Assembly (NCBI RefSeq): GCF_025753795.1
Contig: NZ_JAOWPS010000001.1
Span: forward strand, 1,612,001 to 1,676,000
Source: Mesorhizobium sp. YC-39
GTDB taxonomy: Bacteria > Pseudomonadota > Alphaproteobacteria > Rhizobiales > Rhizobiaceae
Direction of reading: 5' to 3'
Length of the DNA: 64,000 bases
Under the pieces are notes generated by a model that worked only from the letters and a program-made list of their open reading frames with translations, did not search any database and was not told where the DNA came from. Below, one piece after another: positions 29,301 to 37,054 of this stretch. The first letter of the stretch is position 1; each line of letters starts with the position of its first letter. The position numbers were made by a program, and so were the translations under genes.

Positions 29301-29641
29301 GTCCAACGGAGGGCGTGCCTGCTGCCGAGAAGGCCATCGAGATCGACCGGGCGCTCGACCAGCGCGAGCACCTGCCGGTGCCGTTGATCGTGCTTGGGCA
29401 GATCCACCAGTGCAACGGCCGTCCGGAATTGGCGGTTGGCTTGTTCCACGAAGCACTGGACGTAGCCCGCGAAACGGGCGAACCCCAACTGCTGTTTCCG
29501 TGCTATGATGGTCTCGCAACGCTTAATCTCGACCTCGACAATCTGGCCGAGGCCGAACGCTACTTTTCCCTGGCGCAGGGTATATGCGCCCGGCACGGGC
29601 TCGACCCGGAAGCGCTTGTGGTGCTGCCTTTTCTCGACTAG
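26342..29641 (+). CDS. Adenylate cyclase / AAA ATPase / TPR signalling protein
   Basis: 1099 residues. Residues 2-52 hold a double zinc ribbon (CSGCGFEIEGGYAFCPKCG, then CVSCG...FCPKCG). Residues 95-270 are a class III cyclase domain: VTVLFADLCGFTTL with the first Asp, FVDKFIGDALLALFG with the Lys and second Asp, and YSVTGDTVNTAQRLQ with Asn and Arg. A STAND-like ATPase follows, with Walker A VGEAGIGKSRLVKEF near 320 and Walker B-like LLIVVEDLHWAD near 457. The C-terminal 400 residues are TPR-like helical repeats. This architecture is known in many alphaproteobacteria as a cytosolic sensor cyclase. It is probably monocistronic, with the peroxiredoxin-like gene 18 bases downstream possibly co-expressed. 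Confidence 0.9.
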   Translation: MDCSGCGFEIEGGYAFCPKCGRRQPVSCVSCGYPCAPDFEFCPKCGASVGASAKAAERPAPTPSRTIVPPSRTPSLVQNIESEDGRHPVSDADRRTVTVLFADLCGFTTLSEQLDPEVMQALQNELFKELTAAVRNFGGFVDKFIGDALLALFGAPVAHEDDPERALRAALDMIARTARLGESAPHSGSPLLLHIGINTGPVVTGGLGIGTAKSYSVTGDTVNTAQRLQSLAAPGEVLVGELTHRLTRHAFSYESLGDVVLRGKAGSVLVHRLDAPLAMPRAARGLEALGLSAPMVGRGAELNRMLASLDLACGGSAQLVRLVGEAGIGKSRLVKEFVARVGDEDRFRNVAVRQATCSPLGEQSFGALGAVVRSAAGMMQNDNGDEMRGKLAGLLTDLGLLGEEAKRLMPLLYHVLGLGDPDATLQHVEPEQLRRQIFYAVRTIIERRLALSPLLIVVEDLHWADAVSLEALRFVMDRLERTRLMLLVTHRPAPDNDQLDSSRVSHTALRLSPLNSDDGCSLLAALFGESWVNSAGRLLDQILERAGGNPLFVEEIVRGLIDRGVLVREGQRWRTVAGEVATGIPATIQAMLLARVDRLPQEVRRLAQEAAVIGPRFDATLLKAVTADPGRLEAGCELLCDAEIVEEVAGSGSVSSQSYRFTQTLLQDVIYQNLLLQRRTDIHGRVGAALEQLCGDKPERLEDLTVLGHHFAQSAERERGAHYLQAAGDRARMIYANDDALRFYERALTALDAIGQTPLKLAIAERIADLSGPVGRREIAHHHYETVLQAYRESADRVASARVLRKIGRLLWDVGKRDNAESRYAEAAALLDGADAPIEQAHLWQERGRQAFRSGDHALAAKWADAALDCVRTLTTEHASEEGCDATLVTAEALNTKAVALARLGRNHEAVRQVERSIELAEAAGLLGAACRGYTNLGVLYTTIDPAKAMEVCRRGLEVARHIGDLGFQARLLANLAVACCTFTDRCPTEGVPAAEKAIEIDRALDQREHLPVPLIVLGQIHQCNGRPELAVGLFHEALDVARETGEPQLLFPCYDGLATLNLDLDNLAEAERYFSLAQGICARHGLDPEALVVLPFLD

Positions 29642-29659
29642 CCGGGTTGGAGGTTGGAA

Positions 29660-30340
29660 ATGTCCGCGCGTAGTGACTTGGTACCGCTTCAACCGGGCGA
29701 CCGTGCGCCAAACCTGGTACTCGACGCCATTACCCAGGAAGGCAAGATCGCACTTGATGACTTTCGCGGACAAAAACCGGTGCTTGTCGGCCTGTTTCGA
29801 GGTCTGCATTGTGCGTTTTGCCGGCGTCATATCGCCGCCCAGGCGCGGCTTGATCCGGAGCTGCGCGAAAAGGGCGTGGAGAGCTTGACGGTAGTCAACA
29901 CGCCGATCGAACGGGCGCGTCTCTATTTCCGCTACCACCCAATGCCGAATCTGCTTGCGGCCTCCGACCCTGAACGCGCTTCACATCGTGCTTTTGGACT
30001 GCCCAATCTCGAATTCACCGAAAACGAGACGAACTGGCCGTACAAGGTCTCGATGGCAGTGGTAAAGGATATGCGGGTCGACATACCAGGCGAGTTGCCC
30101 GGTCCTATGGATCCTCTTGCGGCGGGCGAAATCCTCGACAAGAGGGACCATTACGAACTGACCGAAGCCGACGAGCAGATGATGGCAACGGGACACGGAC
30201 AACTGGTCGGTCAGTTCCTACTGGACCGGCAGGGGATCGTCCGCTGGAGCTTCACGGAGGTTCCAGAGGGTGGGCGATACATGTTTGGGGCGCCAAGCCC
30301 GCAGGAGCTGATGTCAGCCGTGTCCCAAGTCGCCCAATAG
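29660..30340 (+). CDS. Peroxiredoxin-like (AhpC/TSA-type) protein
   Basis: 226 residues from the ATG at 29660, with GGAGG at 29649-29653. PGDRAPNLVLDAI and DDFRGQKPVLVGLFRGLHCAFCRRHIA follow the thioredoxin-fold peroxiredoxin pattern. A CAFC pair replaces the usual PxxxTxxC arrangement. The C-terminal half (LLDRQGIVRWSF, FGAPSPQELM) is standard. It is likely a thiol-disulfide or peroxide-reducing enzyme of the redoxin family. The CxxC indicates thioredoxin-like rather than classical peroxidase chemistry. It starts 18 bases after the large cyclase gene. Confidence 0.78.
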   Translation: MSARSDLVPLQPGDRAPNLVLDAITQEGKIALDDFRGQKPVLVGLFRGLHCAFCRRHIAAQARLDPELREKGVESLTVVNTPIERARLYFRYHPMPNLLAASDPERASHRAFGLPNLEFTENETNWPYKVSMAVVKDMRVDIPGELPGPMDPLAAGEILDKRDHYELTEADEQMMATGHGQLVGQFLLDRQGIVRWSFTEVPEGGRYMFGAPSPQELMSAVSQVAQ

Positions 30341-30359
30341 ACTTGCGAACGAGGTAAAC

Positions 30360-30432
30360 ATGACACTGAACAAAAAGCGGCAATACTTTCTGTCGCCTTT
30401 GGACTAGCGATGTCCTCTGTGGATGGCTCTTG
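30360..30432 (+). pseudogene. Frameshifted remnant of a secreted-protein N terminus
   Basis: GAGGTAAAC precedes an ATG at 30360 that reads MTLNKK and then runs into a stop after 15 codons. Shifting frame at the AAAAAG run gives AAILSVAFGLAMSSV, a textbook signal-peptide hydrophobic core. No plausible mature protein follows in that frame. The best reading is a decayed or truncated exported-protein gene just downstream of the peroxiredoxin gene. Confidence 0.35.
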
Positions 30433-30543
30433 TATCGTGGGGTCGCTGCGACATCACCCCTTGCGGCCCTGCCGTTGCCGACGAAATTACTGTGGAAGGG
30501 GCGTACAAGCACATCGCCCCGCCAGTTTGGCCAAGTTTACCGT

Positions 30544-33513
30544 TCATTCGAGCACGGCCTCGACGATGGCAACAAAGTCATCGAGCGAGCGATCCCCGCG
30601 AATCTCGATGCGCGGAAGGTCGATGGGATCGCAATCGAGGTTCGCCGGCCCGTGTCTGCCGCCGAAGCCGATGCGATAGCCGCATTCCTTGGCCAGCCGG
30701 CCAAGCCGTCGGTCGGTGACAGAAAAGGGTGCCGCGAACGCCGTGGTTGGCCGACCGGTCCACCGTTCGATGAACATACGAGAGCGCAGGAGCTCGGCGG
30801 CCAACTCAGAGCTCGACAGACCATCGATCGCGCGATGCGTCGCCATATGGCTTCCGAAGAACGCACCTTCACCGGCGAGGCGTCGCACCGTCCCGGCGTC
30901 CATAAGCTGCGTCGGCGGACCGCTGTCGGCGTCCCACTGTGCACTTTTACCCACCAGGTCCGTCACCAGGAACACTTCCGCGGTCAGGTCGTTCGCGCGC
31001 AAGGTCGGCCAGGCATGGTCGGCAAAGTTCTGGAAGCCGTCATCGAAGGTGATGAGCACTGGGCGGCCAACGAAGGGCTGACGGTTGGCGATGAACCCTT
31101 CCAGCTGATCGGACCTAATCGCGTGAAAGCCATTGGCGCGCAGCCATGCCATCTGGCTGGCGAATGCGGCGGGCGTGAGCCGAAAACGGGCGAGCGCGGC
31201 CGGACCATCATCGGCGACGCTGTGATACATGAGGACAGGGATACGCTGCCGCCGCTCGTTACGTGCGACGTCGCGGCGCAAGGCCCGCGCCCCGCCCCAG
31301 ACGATATTTCGCGCGACCCCGATTTCGATAGGCGCACGGATTGGCACATGATCGATCACCGGTTCCGTCGCCACATCGTCCGGCGACAGGCGGCGGAAGC
31401 GGTCTATGCGGTAGAGCTCGGTCTGGATCGATTGCTCAAGCACGAGGCCTTCGGTTGCTGCCAGCGTCTCCGAGATCGCTTGTGCACCGAATGTGTTCCA
31501 GTCGAAGCCCGTTCTTTCGACATTGTCACGCAGCACAAATGCGTGTGCGCTGATGAAACTGCCGCCAGGCGCCAACGCCTCAGCGAATTTTTTGGCGATG
31601 CGCCGCAACTCGGCGAGATCATCCAGATAATAGAGCACTTCCGAACAGAAGATCAGATCCATCTCACCCGGCAGCGTGTCCGCAGCGAAATCCAGTACGC
31701 CGAACTCAACGTTCGGCCGATCGCTGCATCGCGCGCCTGCTCGCTCGATGGCTATGGCGGAGATGTCAGTTGCGGTCAAATGGCCCACACGCGGCGCCAG
31801 CTGCCGCGTGAAGTGGCCCTCCGCGCAGGCCAGCTCAAGCGCCCGTCCGATGGGACCGGCAGGCAGGATTTCGAGCTGCCGCTCATATTTTTCCTGCTCA
31901 TAGCGCGAACCGTAGTTCCAGGGATCCTCGGTCGCGAAATAGCTATTCCAGAACGCCGTGCGATCATTCCTATCCGCGGTCCGTGCTCGGCGCGGCGCTG
32001 CAGGAGGCTGTGCAGGTTCGGCGCTCGACCGAACCAGCTCCAGCGCTTCCGCGGCCAATTGGGCGAGTTTGCCGAAGTGGCTGTCGCGATCAGACCGGAG
32101 TCCCGCCATGGTCAATGCCTCGGCCGCAACCATGTTTGACGTGTCGGCACCGGCGCCCTTTTGCTGTGCATGTACAGGCGATCGCCCCACGTGCTCATAG
32201 GGGGAGAGGCTGTCTGAAAGCCGCTCAGGGGCCACGACATCCAGGATCAATTGAACCCAATGATCCCTTGTCACTGTCCCGAGTACGCCCAACTGCACGC
32301 GCGCCTCGATCTGGCCGTCCATCATCAGATAGGCGTAGATTTGATCGATTCCTTCCGGAAGTTCGATCGAGGCCGGATTTTGAGCGTCGACGCGAATTCC
32401 GAGTGTCCGCGCCAGCCTGCGCGGCGCGGCAAGGTCGTCGACGTCGAGAAGCATTTGCTCAAGGTAATACTGGACGCGGCGGCCCGCGACCGGATTGTCC
32501 CACACCTTGCCGAGTTCGATGATCAACTCGGTGAGGGAGCCGCCGAACCTGTCCCACCTCGCAGCCAATTGCGCTGGCACCGATAGGCTTCCTGCCATAA
32601 GGCCATCGATGGCCACCTTGGCGATCTCACCCGCCCACTTACGTCCTGTCGGGAGCGCGCGCAGGGACTGCGGGTTGATCGAGCGCAAGCCGCGGCCACA
32701 ATCCGTCGCGGCGTTCCACAACGCGAACCACGCGAGTGCTTCGGAAGCAGTGCCGCCGTTCGCCTCGATCGCTCCATTGGCGTGAGCCGATGCTGGGTGT
32801 TTGACCCTGGGATCAGAAGAAAAGCCGCGGGCGATCACGATTTCCGCATCTACCAGCATCTGCGTCGAATTGCGGGAGAGTGAGTTGGGGCTGATCCGAT
32901 AGAAAGCGAGCGGCTCGTCGACCATCGCCCAATTTTTGCCTAGACGTGCGAGGCGCTGCCACAGATCCCAGTCCTCGCAGGTGCGCAGCGACACATCGAA
33001 ACCGCCCAACTCGACAATTGTCTCCCGGTCGACCAGCAGCGCGTGAGTGCGAATGGCACACTGGCGGGCGAATGTTTCGAAGGGCTGGATCGCAACCTGC
33101 GTTGAAATGCTCGACGGGGTGAGTTCGCCATCGCGCATCACGCGCCGAGAACCGCAATAGGCGGCCACTGCATCGGGAGCGGTTTTCAGTGCGGCCAGCA
33201 TTTTCGCAAGGAAGCTGGCATCCACCCAACCGTCCGCATCCAGAAACATGAGCCAGTGGCCGCGCGCTGTCGAAATCCCGCTATTGCGCGCGCCGGCGGC
33301 GCTATACGCGCAAGAGCTCAACGTTCGAAATCGGGCATCTTGCTCCACATAACCGGCGATGATCGCGGGGGTGCGATCCGTGGAGGCGTCGTCGACGATG
33401 ATCGCCTCCCAATCCACTATTTCCTGATCGAGAAGGCAATCGAGTGCGCGCGCCAGCGTTACCTCCGCGTTGTGCGCAGGAACCACGATTGAAACCAAGG
33501 GATTATGCGCCAC
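30544..33513 (-). CDS. Trifunctional GT2 glycosyltransferase / NodS-like methyltransferase / NodB-like deacetylase
   Basis: 989 residues. Residues 1 to about 240 are a GT2 domain: SIVVPAHNAEVTLARAL, IIVDDASTD, then WLMFLDADG and RTCEDWDLWQRLA. About 240-510 is a linker of unknown function. Residues 515 to about 710 form a SAM methyltransferase of the NodS/SAM-MT type (FWNSYFATEDPWNYGSRYE, ALELACAEGHFTRQLA, LTATDISAIAIERA). Residues 755-985 are a carbohydrate esterase 4 domain (VLMYHSVADDG, LITFDDGFQNF near 819, GSHMATHRAI, AAPFSVTDRR). All three catalytic cores look intact. The protein could extend, methylate and deacetylate a glycan. It is minus strand, beside a truncated GT2 gene. Confidence 0.88.
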   Translation of the reverse strand: MAHNPLVSIVVPAHNAEVTLARALDCLLDQEIVDWEAIIVDDASTDRTPAIIAGYVEQDARFRTLSSCAYSAAGARNSGISTARGHWLMFLDADGWVDASFLAKMLAALKTAPDAVAAYCGSRRVMRDGELTPSSISTQVAIQPFETFARQCAIRTHALLVDRETIVELGGFDVSLRTCEDWDLWQRLARLGKNWAMVDEPLAFYRISPNSLSRNSTQMLVDAEIVIARGFSSDPRVKHPASAHANGAIEANGGTASEALAWFALWNAATDCGRGLRSINPQSLRALPTGRKWAGEIAKVAIDGLMAGSLSVPAQLAARWDRFGGSLTELIIELGKVWDNPVAGRRVQYYLEQMLLDVDDLAAPRRLARTLGIRVDAQNPASIELPEGIDQIYAYLMMDGQIEARVQLGVLGTVTRDHWVQLILDVVAPERLSDSLSPYEHVGRSPVHAQQKGAGADTSNMVAAEALTMAGLRSDRDSHFGKLAQLAAEALELVRSSAEPAQPPAAPRRARTADRNDRTAFWNSYFATEDPWNYGSRYEQEKYERQLEILPAGPIGRALELACAEGHFTRQLAPRVGHLTATDISAIAIERAGARCSDRPNVEFGVLDFAADTLPGEMDLIFCSEVLYYLDDLAELRRIAKKFAEALAPGGSFISAHAFVLRDNVERTGFDWNTFGAQAISETLAATEGLVLEQSIQTELYRIDRFRRLSPDDVATEPVIDHVPIRAPIEIGVARNIVWGGARALRRDVARNERRQRIPVLMYHSVADDGPAALARFRLTPAAFASQMAWLRANGFHAIRSDQLEGFIANRQPFVGRPVLITFDDGFQNFADHAWPTLRANDLTAEVFLVTDLVGKSAQWDADSGPPTQLMDAGTVRRLAGEGAFFGSHMATHRAIDGLSSSELAAELLRSRMFIERWTGRPTTAFAAPFSVTDRRLGRLAKECGYRIGFGGRHGPANLDCDPIDLPRIEIRGDRSLDDFVAIVEAVLE

Positions 33514-33796
33514 GCCGCCTTACCCGCGCCTGGTTCGAAGGTGGAACAAGAGTCCCGAAACATAGCCGGGCCGCCGCGACGCCGCCATTTTGCTGCCGTA
33601 GAAGTCGGATGCGTTGATCTTTCTTGGCGTAGGCCGTCACAATCGACTCCGATCCGTCCGTCGACCCGTCGTCCACCACGACTGTATCCAGTAGCTGGTA
33701 GATCTGCCGGTGAATACTGGCAAGCGTTGTGCCGATGGCTTGCTCGGCATTGAACATCGGTACCACACAGCCTGCGGTAGCATTGTCCTTGATCAT
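33503..33796 (-). pseudogene. Truncated GT2 glycosyltransferase N-terminal fragment
   Basis: The 97-residue frame begins with CVVPMFNAEQAIGTTLASI and TVVVDDGSTDGSESIV, the first two GT2 motifs, and continues to LLRQQNGGVAAAR. It then leaves the family before the DxD strand and ends in CFGTLVPPSNQ-type non-homologous sequence. The last 11 bases overlap the start of the trifunctional gene. It lacks the catalytic DxD and acceptor regions and cannot be an active transferase, so it is most likely a deletion remnant. Confidence 0.7.
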
Positions 33797-34182
33797 CTAG
33801 CCTTCGTTTTCTTCGGCAAGAGTTTGCGAATGTCAAAAACAGATGACGGCATCGGATGGCAGCACTGCTCTGTCAAGATCGGGGCGAGTTAGAGGCAGGC
33901 AAAAAGACTTGAAGACAGGCTGAATGGCAAGCGCTCATGCCCGACGGCTTAGAGCTGAGGTCGATGCGCAGGGGCATTTCCGCTCGCGCATTCCTTCACT
34001 GCTCGGGTGAGGATCATCTGGTCCCCGCCATTCCGCTTTACAAACAAGCCTGACCTGGCTTGCAGAAGGGTTGTACTGAGGCGGGCGTTGACGGTGACGC
34101 CGCATGACCGCCGCGCTCGACAAGATCGCGAAAGCTTTCCAACCAGATCAGAGGGATCATGACTGGTGCGATAGTCATGACT
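33797..34182. other. Gene-poor stretch between two broken genes
   Basis: About 390 bases between the GT2 fragment and the integrase fragment. Short open frames on both strands have no recognisable motif or ribosome site. No tRNA, attachment-site repeat or inverted repeat stood out by eye. It is consistent with decayed mobile-element DNA. Confidence 0.5.
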
Positions 34183-34734
34183 TCATGCCCAACTGTAAGC
34201 CGATCGGATATAGCTGCGGACATGACCTGCCATGGAGCGTCTGCCGCGTTCATAGATCGGGCGGATGACGTCTCTGATTTCGTCGGGTTCGATGTCGCGG
34301 GCAGGGCGGTTGCGCCCGAGAATATCGGCGATTGTGTTTAGCCCTTTTTCGATCTCCTTCCAGGATGGCCTTCCGTCCGCTTTGAGCAACGTGACATAGG
34401 CTTCGAACAAGTCGGCGACGGTTCCCGGACGTGTGTTTCCTGCGATCTTGATGCTCCGACCCCTCTGGATCATATTTGCGTAGTCGCGCTGGAATAGGTC
34501 ACGCGCCTGGCTGATGCTCATCGAAGGATATGAGCCGAGCTTCTTCTTGAGGCGCTTCTTGTCTCGTCACTGCTGGGCCATCCAATCCGCAGTGACGCGA
34601 GTTGGCATCGGCTTCATCACAAGAACGAGGCGACCCGTTCCGTGACCCTCGCCGTCGACAAGGCTTAGCTGCCTTCGGGTCTCATCAACCTGTCTCAGAG
34701 TGCAGCGTATTTCTCCATCGGTAAGGCTCGGCAC
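34183..34734 (-). pseudogene. Tyrosine recombinase (phage-type integrase) remnant
   Basis: Reading the minus strand from a GTG at 34734 gives LTDGEIRCTLRQVDETRRQL, then GTGRLVLVMKPMPTRVTADW, with an in-frame TGA at 34567-34569 directly after WMAQQ. The frame resumes as KKRLKKKLGSYPSMSISQ, and RSIKIAGNTRPGTVADLFEAY and SWKEIEKGLNTIAD follow. These are the N-terminal and core-binding parts of a P4/phage-type integrase. The sequence stops after YIRSAYSW, so the whole catalytic R-H-R-Y domain is missing. Nonsense mutation plus truncation makes it inactive. Confidence 0.72.
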
Positions 34735-34784
34735 TAGCGTCTTTCATGTTTTGACGGAAGCGTATCCGGCGTTGCGAGCGGCCA

Positions 34785-35318
34785 CTACCGAGCCGGCTTC
34801 CAGAGCAGCTTTGGCGCATCCGTCTCGTAGGCTTTGCCGTCGGGATAGCTGATCAGCTCCATCTGCAACCCCCACGGTGCCTCGAAATAAACCCAGGATT
34901 CGCCGGCTCCCGGTCCTTGCTTTTCGAGTTCGGGCCGGTCGAAGACCCTGACGCCTTTGCCTATCAGATAGTCGGCGGCGGCCTCGATATTCTCGACATA
35001 GAAGCAAAGGTGGTAGCCGCCGATGTCGCTGTTCCTCGGATAGACCCGCTTCTGGTCGGGCGCCTCGAAGTCGAACAGTTCGATGTTGCTGCCGTTGCCG
35101 CAACGCATGAAGACGACTTCCTTCATGTTGGCACGCGGATGGATGTTCATCTTGTCCTGCATGAAGGTGCCATTGTCGTCCTTCATCGAGCCGCCGGAAT
35201 AGATGAAGTCGCAGCCGATGACATCTCCGAAGAAGGCGATCGCCTCGTTCATGTCAGGCACCACAAGGCCGATATGGTCCATGGCGGCCAAGCCCGGCAT
35301 TCCTTTTCTGTCGCTCAT
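34785..35318 (-). CDS. VOC-family (glyoxalase/bleomycin-resistance fold) protein
   Basis: 177 residues with AGGAGG five bases before the ATG. MDHIGLVVPDMNEAIAFF opens the first beta-alpha-beta-beta-beta module, and a metal-ligand His is in MDHIGL. SNIELFDFEAP gives the Glu of module one, and GGYHLCFYVENIEAAADYL opens module two with a second His. VYFEAPWGLQMELISYP carries the last Glu. It is likely a metal-dependent isomerase, lyase or dioxygenase acting on a small metabolite. It is 27 bases downstream of the GMC oxidoreductase gene and belongs to the same minus-strand catabolic operon. Confidence 0.85.
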   Translation of the reverse strand: MSDRKGMPGLAAMDHIGLVVPDMNEAIAFFGDVIGCDFIYSGGSMKDDNGTFMQDKMNIHPRANMKEVVFMRCGNGSNIELFDFEAPDQKRVYPRNSDIGGYHLCFYVENIEAAADYLIGKGVRVFDRPELEKQGPGAGESWVYFEAPWGLQMELISYPDGKAYETDAPKLLWKPAR

Positions 35319-35345
35319 TTATGCCTCCTGTATGATGGTCGCGGT

Positions 35346-36941
35346 TCAATGCGCGTTGCGGCGGCGACGGATGAAGTCGGCGACACGTTCGCCGACCATG
35401 ATCGATGGCGCGTTGGTATTGCCTGAAGGCACACTCGGCATGACCGAGGCGTCCGCGACGCGCAGGCCATCGATGCCGTGCAGTCGCAACTCGCTGTCGA
35501 CCACCGCCATACGATCCCTGCCGATCCGGCAGGTGCCGGTCGGATGCAGCGCGCCCTGCGCCATCTCCTTGACGTAATCGCGATAGTCATCCTTGGAGCG
35601 CATCAATCGTCCAGGGTACTGCTCGCGCTTGATGATCGGCTTCAGCGCCGGCTGTCCCATGATCTCCTGGCCGAGCCGCACCCCCTCGGCCATCGTGTCG
35701 AGATCGTACGGGTCAGACAGGTAGTTCGGCACGATTCGCGGGAGTGCGAACGGATCGGGCGAACGCAACTCGACGAAGCCCCGCGACCGCGGCCGTGTCT
35801 GGCACACATTGAGCGTGCAGCCATGGCCGCTTTCGACCTTTGCCACGCCTTCCTCTACGCCCGAACCAGCAAGGAAGGCATATTGCAGGTCGGGGTGGGG
35901 ATCGTCCGTATTGCCCCACCAGAAGGCGCCGCCCTCGATGATGTTGGAGCAGACGGGTCCCTGCCGAAACAGCGCGTATTGCAGACCAGCCCACGCCTTC
36001 CAACGCAGCTTCTTGTATTTGTCGTAGCCGTGCGGACCGTTCAGCTCATAGATCAGGTAGCAGTCCACATGGTCCTGAAGACCGCGTCCGACCCCAGGAA
36101 GATCATGCACGACGAGGACGCCGATCGTCTTCAGATGCTCGGCCGGGCCGATGCCGGAAAGCAGCAGCAGGCGGGGCGAGTTGATCGCGCCTGCAGACAA
36201 TATCACTTCACGCTCGGCACGTGCGACGAGCGTGCGCCCGCCCTGGACGTACTCAACCCCGACGGCACGATTGTTCTCGACAAGGATGCGCGTAGCCCGG
36301 GCGCCAGTCTGCACCTTGAGGTTCGGCCGATCGCGCGCCGGCTGCAGATAGCAGACTGCGGCGCTGGCGCGGCGGCCGTGGCGCGCCGTGATTTGGTACA
36401 GACCCGAACCGGCCTGCTCGCCGCCATTGAAGTCCGCCACATAGGGGATGCCTGCCTGCTGGCAGGCCTTGAGCCAGGTCCTCGTCAGCGGGCTGACATA
36501 TTGCGGATTGGAAACCTTCAGCGGCCCGTCCGATGCATGCGTTTCGCCCGCCAGCGTGTCGTTGTCCTCGGCGCGCAGGAAAAAGGGCAGCACATCCTTG
36601 TAGGACCAGCCCTCGGCGCCCTGTTCGGCCCAGCCATCATAGTCCGACGGAATGCCGCGGATATAGAGCATGGCATTGACGGAACTGCCGCCGCCCAGCA
36701 CGCGCGCCTGCACCATGGTCGGCGGCGTGGCCTTTGGGTTCTCGGCGGTCGGCTCCTGTTCAAACCGCTGCAACAGGTTGCCGGTCGCGGTCTTGTAAAC
36801 CATCACCGGCAGATGGATTTCGATGGCCCTATCTTCAGGCCCTTCCTCCAGCAGGAGCACTGAACTGCCAGCGTCCTCCGACAGCCGCGAAGCGGCGACG
36901 CAACCGGCGGAGCCGCCGCCAATGACGATGTAGTCTGGCAT
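35346..36941 (-). CDS. GMC-family FAD-dependent oxidoreductase (choline dehydrogenase-like)
   Basis: 531 residues from the ATG at 36941 (GAGG upstream); the longer frame to 36995 is not family-like. DYIVIGGGSAGCVAASRLSE is the FAD dinucleotide fold. VLGGGSSVNAMLYIRG and ILSAGAINSPRLLLLSGIGP are the two GMC signatures. The C-terminal HPTGTCRIG contains the catalytic His, and NTNAPSIMVGERVADFI the second His/Asn region. It oxidises an alcohol or polyol, passing electrons to a quinone or oxygen. The neighbours (polyamine-type importer, VOC protein, isomerase) suggest the first oxidative step on an imported substrate. Confidence 0.9.
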   Translation of the reverse strand: MPDYIVIGGGSAGCVAASRLSEDAGSSVLLLEEGPEDRAIEIHLPVMVYKTATGNLLQRFEQEPTAENPKATPPTMVQARVLGGGSSVNAMLYIRGIPSDYDGWAEQGAEGWSYKDVLPFFLRAEDNDTLAGETHASDGPLKVSNPQYVSPLTRTWLKACQQAGIPYVADFNGGEQAGSGLYQITARHGRRASAAVCYLQPARDRPNLKVQTGARATRILVENNRAVGVEYVQGGRTLVARAEREVILSAGAINSPRLLLLSGIGPAEHLKTIGVLVVHDLPGVGRGLQDHVDCYLIYELNGPHGYDKYKKLRWKAWAGLQYALFRQGPVCSNIIEGGAFWWGNTDDPHPDLQYAFLAGSGVEEGVAKVESGHGCTLNVCQTRPRSRGFVELRSPDPFALPRIVPNYLSDPYDLDTMAEGVRLGQEIMGQPALKPIIKREQYPGRLMRSKDDYRDYVKEMAQGALHPTGTCRIGRDRMAVVDSELRLHGIDGLRVADASVMPSVPSGNTNAPSIMVGERVADFIRRRRNAH

Positions 36942-37054
36942 AAGTGCTGCCTCAGTTGCACAAGTCGTACGGCAGGGCGGCAGCCGTATGTGCACGGCTG
37001 CCGCCTCGCGGAGAAGCGCTGGGAGGATGCGCCTCGGTCTGGTGTCGGAGAGGG

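Noticed and set aside
30430-32139. 569-codon plus-strand frame opposite the trifunctional gene
   Set aside because: The minus-strand product has three recognisable domains; the plus-strand product is Arg/His-rich with no motif.
30544-33513. Genuine nodulation genes (nodB, nodC, nodS)
   Set aside because: The domains only resemble these families; there is no nodA, no nod-box seen and no symbiosis genes around, so the locus is treated as a surface-glycan enzyme.
33797-34182. Attachment site or tRNA next to the integrase remnant
   Set aside because: No cloverleaf-forming sequence or direct repeat was visible by eye.
35478-36863. Plus-strand frame opposite the GMC oxidoreductase
   Set aside because: Antisense shadow of a clear GMC gene in a high-GC genome.
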